NCBI GenBank assembly: GCA_021800165.1
Contig: JAJYZF010000028.1
Location: 1-45,274, forward strand
Direction of reading: 5' to 3'
DNA: 45,274 bases
From: Planctomycetota bacterium
Lineage (GTDB): Bacteria > Planctomycetota > Phycisphaerae > WQYP01
Positions 41,489 to 45,274 of this stretch are shown piece after piece (position 1 is the first letter of the stretch; every line of letters begins with the position of its first letter). A program made the position numbers and the translations under genes. The notes beneath the pieces are model-generated. The model searched no databases. It was not told the origin of the DNA and worked only from the letters and a program-made list of their open reading frames with translations.

Positions 41489-42406
41489 ATGATTGTTGAT
41501 TGTCACAGCCATATTTGGCCCAGCCCGGAGCAACTCGGACCCGGAGCGCTGCCGGACCTGGCCCGCCCCATGGTGTTTGGGCGGGAACGAATTCGACTGT
41601 TGCCCAAGGCGGACACCGCCAGCCATCATATTCTCAGTGAACCCGCGGGGCGATGTTTTGTGCTCGGGTTTCGGAGCCGTTATCTGGGAGCCGATATACC
41701 CAACCAGTTCCTCGCGGATTACTGCGGTGAACATGCGGATCAGATGGTTGGTTTTGCAGGGATAGACCCGACGGAAGATGATGCCTGCCGACAAGTTCGG
41801 CAGATCACTACGGAGAGCAACCTCAAGGGCATTACGCTGTGTCCGGCAGCCCAAGACTTTCACCCGTGCGACACGCGGGCCATGGAAGTGTATGAAGCGG
41901 CCGCGGAACTTAAGCTTCCGATTATTTTTGATCATGGCGTATATGTATCGCCGCAGATCAAGCTGGAATATGGCCGTCCGATATTGCTGGATGAAGTGGT
42001 GCGCAATTTTCCGAATTTGAAGATCCTGATCGCGGATATGGGTTATCCATGGATTGATGAGACTTTTATTTTGCTGGCCAAACATGCGAATCTGTATGCC
42101 GACATCTCGGCCATGTTGCAAAAACCCTGGATCGCCTATGACGCTCTGGTGCGTGCGTGGCAGCATCAGATTGACGAAAAAATCTGTTTCGGCAGCGACT
42201 TTCCTTTTTCGGATGCGGCCACGGCCGTCAACACCCTTTACCATCTGAACTTTTTTGCTCAAGGCACCAATCTGCCGGTAATACCGCGTGAGGTATTAAG
42301 ATCCATTGTGGAGCGTGATGTTCCGGGAATCCTGGGTATTCATCTACCGACCACACGGATTATTGCCGCCCCACCGAAAAGCCGGCCGAACCACCGCAAT
42401 CTGTAA
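41489..42406 (+). CDS. Amidohydrolase-family (PF04909-type) enzyme
   Basis: A 305-residue TIM-barrel hydrolase or decarboxylase. The N-terminal HxH metal motif is DCHSHIW (His6 and His8). FDHGVYVSP holds a later metal His, and FGSDFPF near residue 233 carries the conserved Asp. MGYPWIDETFILLAKHANLYADIS is typical of the PF04909 (uracil/ACMS decarboxylase-like) group. TAAGGA lies 9 bases before the ATG. The substrate is unknown; the adjacent peptide transporter genes do not settle it. Confidence 0.85.
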   Translation: MIVDCHSHIWPSPEQLGPGALPDLARPMVFGRERIRLLPKADTASHHILSEPAGRCFVLGFRSRYLGADIPNQFLADYCGEHADQMVGFAGIDPTEDDACRQVRQITTESNLKGITLCPAAQDFHPCDTRAMEVYEAAAELKLPIIFDHGVYVSPQIKLEYGRPILLDEVVRNFPNLKILIADMGYPWIDETFILLAKHANLYADISAMLQKPWIAYDALVRAWQHQIDEKICFGSDFPFSDAATAVNTLYHLNFFAQGTNLPVIPREVLRSIVERDVPGILGIHLPTTRIIAAPPKSRPNHRNL

Positions 42407-42423
42407 ATCATAAGGATGTATGC

Positions 42424-43332
42424 ATGTCTGAGAATACCGCCAAAGTGATGGCATTGATTTCCGTGCAGGGCCGGGACCAGAAAGGCGTGGTGGCCCGCTT
42501 CGCCACGTTTGTCGCGGATCGCGGAATTAACATTGAAGACACCGAGCAGCGTGTGCTTAGCGGCGTATTCGTGATGAATATGCTGGTGGATATACGGGAA
42601 ATGACGGAATCGCTGGATCAGCTCATCACGGGTCTGCTGCATCTGGGCCGGGAGCTTTCCATGGAGGTGAGGGTTACACTCCAGCAGCTTCGCCGACCGC
42701 GCCGCGTGGTGGTGCTCGTGAGCCGGGAACCACATTGCCTCCAGACGCTATTGGCGGCGGCGGCCAAGCAGGAGTTGCACGGTACGATCGTTTCCATTCT
42801 CGCCAATCACCCCACGCTGGAGCAGCAGGCCAAAGCGGCTGGAGTACCTTTTCACTGGAAACCCAGCGGCCCAACCGCTGCGGCCAAGGCCGAGCATCTG
42901 GCGTGGCTGGTCGACACTTTGAAAGCGCTGGAACCGGATTTGATTGTGCTGGCCCGGTATATGCAGATTCTGCCGACGGAAATTGTGCAGGCCTACCGTT
43001 GGAAAATTATCAATATCCATCCTTCGCTGCTGCCGCACTTTCCCGGTGCCAATCCTTATCGCCAGGCGTTTGAGAGCGGAGTGCGTGTCACCGGATGCAC
43101 AGCCCATTTTGTCACGGAGGCATTGGATCAAGGCCCCATTATTCTCCAGGATGTGTTTCACATTAATATCGGTCAAGACAGCGCCGTCGATGTGCGTGCG
43201 CGCGGGTTGGAACTGGAAGCCCAGACGCTGGCCAAGGCCGTGACATTTTTTCTCAACGAGGAACTGGTGGTGGTGGAAGACAAAGTGGTTTTCAAACCCG
43301 GCATCAGCGCCCTGTTACGACCCGGCAATTAG
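42424..43332 (+). CDS. purU: Formyltetrahydrofolate deformylase
   Basis: A 302-residue protein: an N-terminal ACT regulatory domain (about 8-85; LISVQGRDQKGVVARF) and a formyltransferase-like catalytic domain (about 95-290). Catalytic motifs include NIHPSLLPHFPGANPYRQA and TGCTAHFVTEALDQGPII, which hold the family's His and Asp residues. It hydrolyses 10-formyl-THF to formate and THF, balancing one-carbon pools for purine synthesis. It starts 17 bases after the amidohydrolase stop, so is likely co-transcribed. The fold alone would also fit GART-like enzymes, but the ACT domain points to PurU. Confidence 0.93.
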   Translation: MSENTAKVMALISVQGRDQKGVVARFATFVADRGINIEDTEQRVLSGVFVMNMLVDIREMTESLDQLITGLLHLGRELSMEVRVTLQQLRRPRRVVVLVSREPHCLQTLLAAAAKQELHGTIVSILANHPTLEQQAKAAGVPFHWKPSGPTAAAKAEHLAWLVDTLKALEPDLIVLARYMQILPTEIVQAYRWKIINIHPSLLPHFPGANPYRQAFESGVRVTGCTAHFVTEALDQGPIILQDVFHINIGQDSAVDVRARGLELEAQTLAKAVTFFLNEELVVVEDKVVFKPGISALLRPGN

Positions 43333-43432
43333 TGCTCCGTCGGCAAAGAAAAGTTATAAAACCATCATCGTTTGTCCTAGGTATGCCGCCGGAGAGCGTA
43401 AAGCTATTTTTGCCCGGTTCCTGCGGGCGGTT
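43333..43432. repeat. Spacer with partial copy of the MITE-like end
   Basis: Bases 43389-43421 match the right end of the element at 25986-26152 (CCGGARAG..., then CTATTTTTGCCCGG) with a few mismatches. The left end is missing. It lies between two convergent genes. Confidence 0.55.
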
Positions 43433-44764
43433 TCAGGTAACCTTTCCCGCAGTCTGCTGGCGTTTCAGGCGGTCTTGCCTGGCCAACTCCCGCACCTTGG
43501 GAATCATGCGGTTGGTCAGTTCCGCAGCGGCGGAGGAGTCGGGGAATTTTTCAACCATGCGGTTGGCCACTTCCAGTGCTTCTTCATAACGCTGCCGATG
43601 CAGCAAATCCTGAAACATGGCCTCATCCTCCTTGCATTCCTGGATACGGGCGTTTTGCTCCAAGGTGGGTAGATTGGCGCGGATCTGCTCCACGAGTCTT
43701 TCATCGGGGTAACGCTCAATCAACTGCCGGGCGCAGAGCCAGGCCCGTTGCCATTGGCGATGTTCCGTGGCTTCCTTGAGGGTGGCAAACAAACGCTGCA
43801 ATTCGTCAATGCGGGCGGCGTGCTCTTCTTTACGTATCTGCGCCACCAGCGCCGCCACCGTCGGTTCATCGGCATAATGACCGGCAAGGTGGTGGAGCAG
43901 TTCGCTCACCTTATCCCACTGCCCTATGCTGATCCATTCCCCCAACTGGTTTTTCGCATCGCGGACCACCTGCTCCACTTCGGCCTGCTTTTCGTCGGAA
44001 ACCCGCTGGAGGAATTCACGGGCGATGGGATCCTGCGAATCCACCGCAAGCATTTCATCGATACGCTCCGCGGCACGGCGCCATTCCCGCCGCTGAATAT
44101 GTTGCTTGATGGTATCGGCCAAGCGGGCCTTTTTCCTTTTCCAATACGTATCCGCCACCGCCTGGCGCTGCTGCTCATTCATCAGCGTGACTTCCCGGAG
44201 TTGGGCCAGCAATTCTACCATCTGCCGTCCCGCGGCCGAATCGATCTGCTCCGGACTCGACGCACTGACCGCAGCAGTGGATGGCTCTCCACGGCCGCCG
44301 TCGGAGATGGTCGGGGTATTGCGCAGTGATTCATCCAGCAGGGTCACTCGGCCCGCCAGATCCCGGTGTGCTTCATCCACACGGCCGCGCAGCCGATCGA
44401 GCGAATTGTGAATTCCGCGTAAAGCCCGCGTCTGCCGAAGTCCTACCCCCAGCAGTCCGGCCAACGCCAGTAAAACCGCGGCCAGCACCACTCCCAAAAT
44501 TCCACCCAAAGCCGCCAACTGCAACGCCGCGCCGTGCGCCATTTTTGCCAGGATTGCGGCGCGATAAAAAATCATTGAGCCGGATACCGTCGCCAGCACC
44601 ACCACCAGCGACAACAAATAGAGCAAAACTCGGGTAAAGGCTTCCTCCCCCGTGGTACCGTGGCGGATGGCGCCAAAACGCCCCGGGCCAGAGTCACCAG
44701 CATCGGCGGCCGGCCCCAGATCAATCTCCACCTTTCCGAATTCCATACTGGTATTTTCCGCCAT
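43433..44764 (-). CDS. Membrane protein with coiled-coil/helical-repeat cytoplasmic part
   Basis: The 443-residue protein is not assigned to a family. Two membrane segments (about 44-68 LLYLLSLVVVLATVSGSMI, and about 80-108 LAALGGILGVVLAAVLLAL) form a hairpin. Residues 115-160 are coiled-coil-like (LRGIHNSLDRLRGRVDEAHRD). The C-terminal half (about 200-440) consists of helical pairs resembling TPR repeats (QWDKVSELLHHLAGHYADEP, YEEALEVANRMVEKFPDSS). It may be a scaffold or envelope-stress protein; this is inference. It lies downstream of xseB with a 57-base gap on the same strand. Confidence 0.7.
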   Translation of the reverse strand: MAENTSMEFGKVEIDLGPAADAGDSGPGRFGAIRHGTTGEEAFTRVLLYLLSLVVVLATVSGSMIFYRAAILAKMAHGAALQLAALGGILGVVLAAVLLALAGLLGVGLRQTRALRGIHNSLDRLRGRVDEAHRDLAGRVTLLDESLRNTPTISDGGRGEPSTAAVSASSPEQIDSAAGRQMVELLAQLREVTLMNEQQRQAVADTYWKRKKARLADTIKQHIQRREWRRAAERIDEMLAVDSQDPIAREFLQRVSDEKQAEVEQVVRDAKNQLGEWISIGQWDKVSELLHHLAGHYADEPTVAALVAQIRKEEHAARIDELQRLFATLKEATEHRQWQRAWLCARQLIERYPDERLVEQIRANLPTLEQNARIQECKEDEAMFQDLLHRQRYEEALEVANRMVEKFPDSSAAAELTNRMIPKVRELARQDRLKRQQTAGKVT

Positions 44765-44821
44765 GGGACAGCACCTTTCGTTAAACCTGCCGGACCGTTG
44801 GACTCTTCAACAACGCGCGAC

Positions 44822-45082
44822 TCATGATTGTTCAACGCGGCCATCCCCTGATTGTTCCAGGGCCGCCACTTGCATTCCCCCTTCGGTTTCGGAGAGTACC
44901 TGGATGCGTTGTTCGGCGCGCTCCAGAATGTTGCGGCATTTTTTTACCAACTCCATGCCGTGCTCGTAGCGGTCCATTGTTTCTTCGAGGCCAATTTTGC
45001 CGCTGGCAATCTGTTCAACAATTTTTTCCAGTTGCCCCATGGCTTCCTCAAAGCTCATGGGTTTGTCGTCTCTTTTAGCCAT
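44822..45082 (-). CDS. xseB: Exodeoxyribonuclease VII small subunit
   Basis: An 86-residue helical protein with the XseB pattern FEEAMGQLEKIVEQIASGK, LEETMDRYEHGMELVKKC and LERAEQRIQVL. It pairs with XseA to degrade single-stranded DNA. The start at 45082 (MAKRDDKPMS) gives the usual length; the open frame reaches 45202. The large subunit gene would be expected upstream on this strand, beyond the window or after the 190-base gap. The C-terminal tail of about 17 residues is not conserved in the family. Confidence 0.93.
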   Translation of the reverse strand: MAKRDDKPMSFEEAMGQLEKIVEQIASGKIGLEETMDRYEHGMELVKKCRNILERAEQRIQVLSETEGGMQVAALEQSGDGRVEQS

Positions 45083-45274
45083 CGCACCTATCCTCTGGAG
45101 TTCAAATTGCGCACCGGTCCGCCCGGGGCACGGTTTGATTTTGGCATTATACTCTCTTCGGGCTGTGGCGGTACTTTTCTGGGGAGTTGCACTTTTCATC
45201 ACATTTGCGAGAATAGTGTAGGGTACAGGCTCGCATGGAAGCGGGTCGGCAGTTGAGTTTGTTAATCTGGGGTG
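45083..45274. other. Upstream region of xseB
   Basis: The last 190 bases of the window. No gene, repeat or strong promoter was recognised. Confidence 0.4.

Overview
The window looks like a chromosomal segment of a Planctomycetota-type bacterium, perhaps Phycisphaerae-like or an uncultured relative. This is inferred from gene content only: a type II secretion/type IV pilus locus with enlarged pseudopilins, a TPR protein with two RNA polymerase alpha-CTD domains, a DksA-like protein with half a zinc finger, and a pepP-accB-accC operon. The DNA is GC-rich and genes lie on both strands. No tRNA, rRNA or CRISPR array was seen.

Layout. 1-125 is the 3' end of a group II intron (domains V and VI). 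244-927 is a DksA-like gene (-). 1329-20184 is a secretion/pilus locus (+): a PilB/GspE ATPase, PilT, a second PilB/GspE ATPase, a GxxExxY nuclease-like passenger gene, PilC/GspF, then six pseudopilins in the order G-like, G-like, H, I, J, K, with a four-helix-bundle passenger gene inside the gspI leader. 20319-20492 is the remnant of an ATPase. 20733-21439 is a VapBC-type toxin-antitoxin pair. 21775-25904 (-) holds a secreted protein and the pepP-accB-accC operon. 26260-27630 (-) is an SGNH hydrolase. 27631-28720 is a gene-free repeat island. 28949-33546 (+) holds a HEAT-repeat exported protein, the TPR/alpha-CTD protein and a SpoIID-like lipoprotein. 33572-36189 (-) is an oxidoreductase plus MFS transporter operon. 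36540-43332 (+) holds a LOV-GGDEF-EAL photoreceptor, a peptide-binding protein with one permease, an amidohydrolase and PurU. 43433-45082 (-) holds a coiled-coil membrane protein and XseB.

The most unusual feature is a set of dispersed, word-like repeats. Each family is a short degenerate tandem array with its own period: 7 for CTCCTGT, 8 for CTTCGTGT, 9 for AATCTGTGN, 10 for GTTCCTCCGC. They are mixed with small GC hairpins such as CGCGGGC-CGCA-GCCCGCG. In all six consecutive pseudopilin genes an island of these words lies in frame between the start codon and the class III (prepilin) signal, usually behind a well-placed Shine-Dalgarno. Predicted leader peptides are therefore 133-239 residues instead of the usual 5-30. 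In five of the six, a hairpin ends 2-5 bases before the first codon of the mature pilin. The leader is removed by prepilin peptidase, so it may be a tolerated insertion site for a mobile repeat system. Left arms of islands are purine-rich and right arms pyrimidine-rich, so each island is an imperfect inverted repeat. Two small genes, a GxxExxY protein and an S23/four-helix-bundle protein, sit between such inverted arms like passengers.

A second repeat family, with core GCGAGGC-T-GCCTCGC, occurs six times in one orientation between 20.5 and 28 kb, mostly in gene borders. Together these suggest an active or recently active repeat-dissemination process that has reshaped the secretion operon without breaking it.
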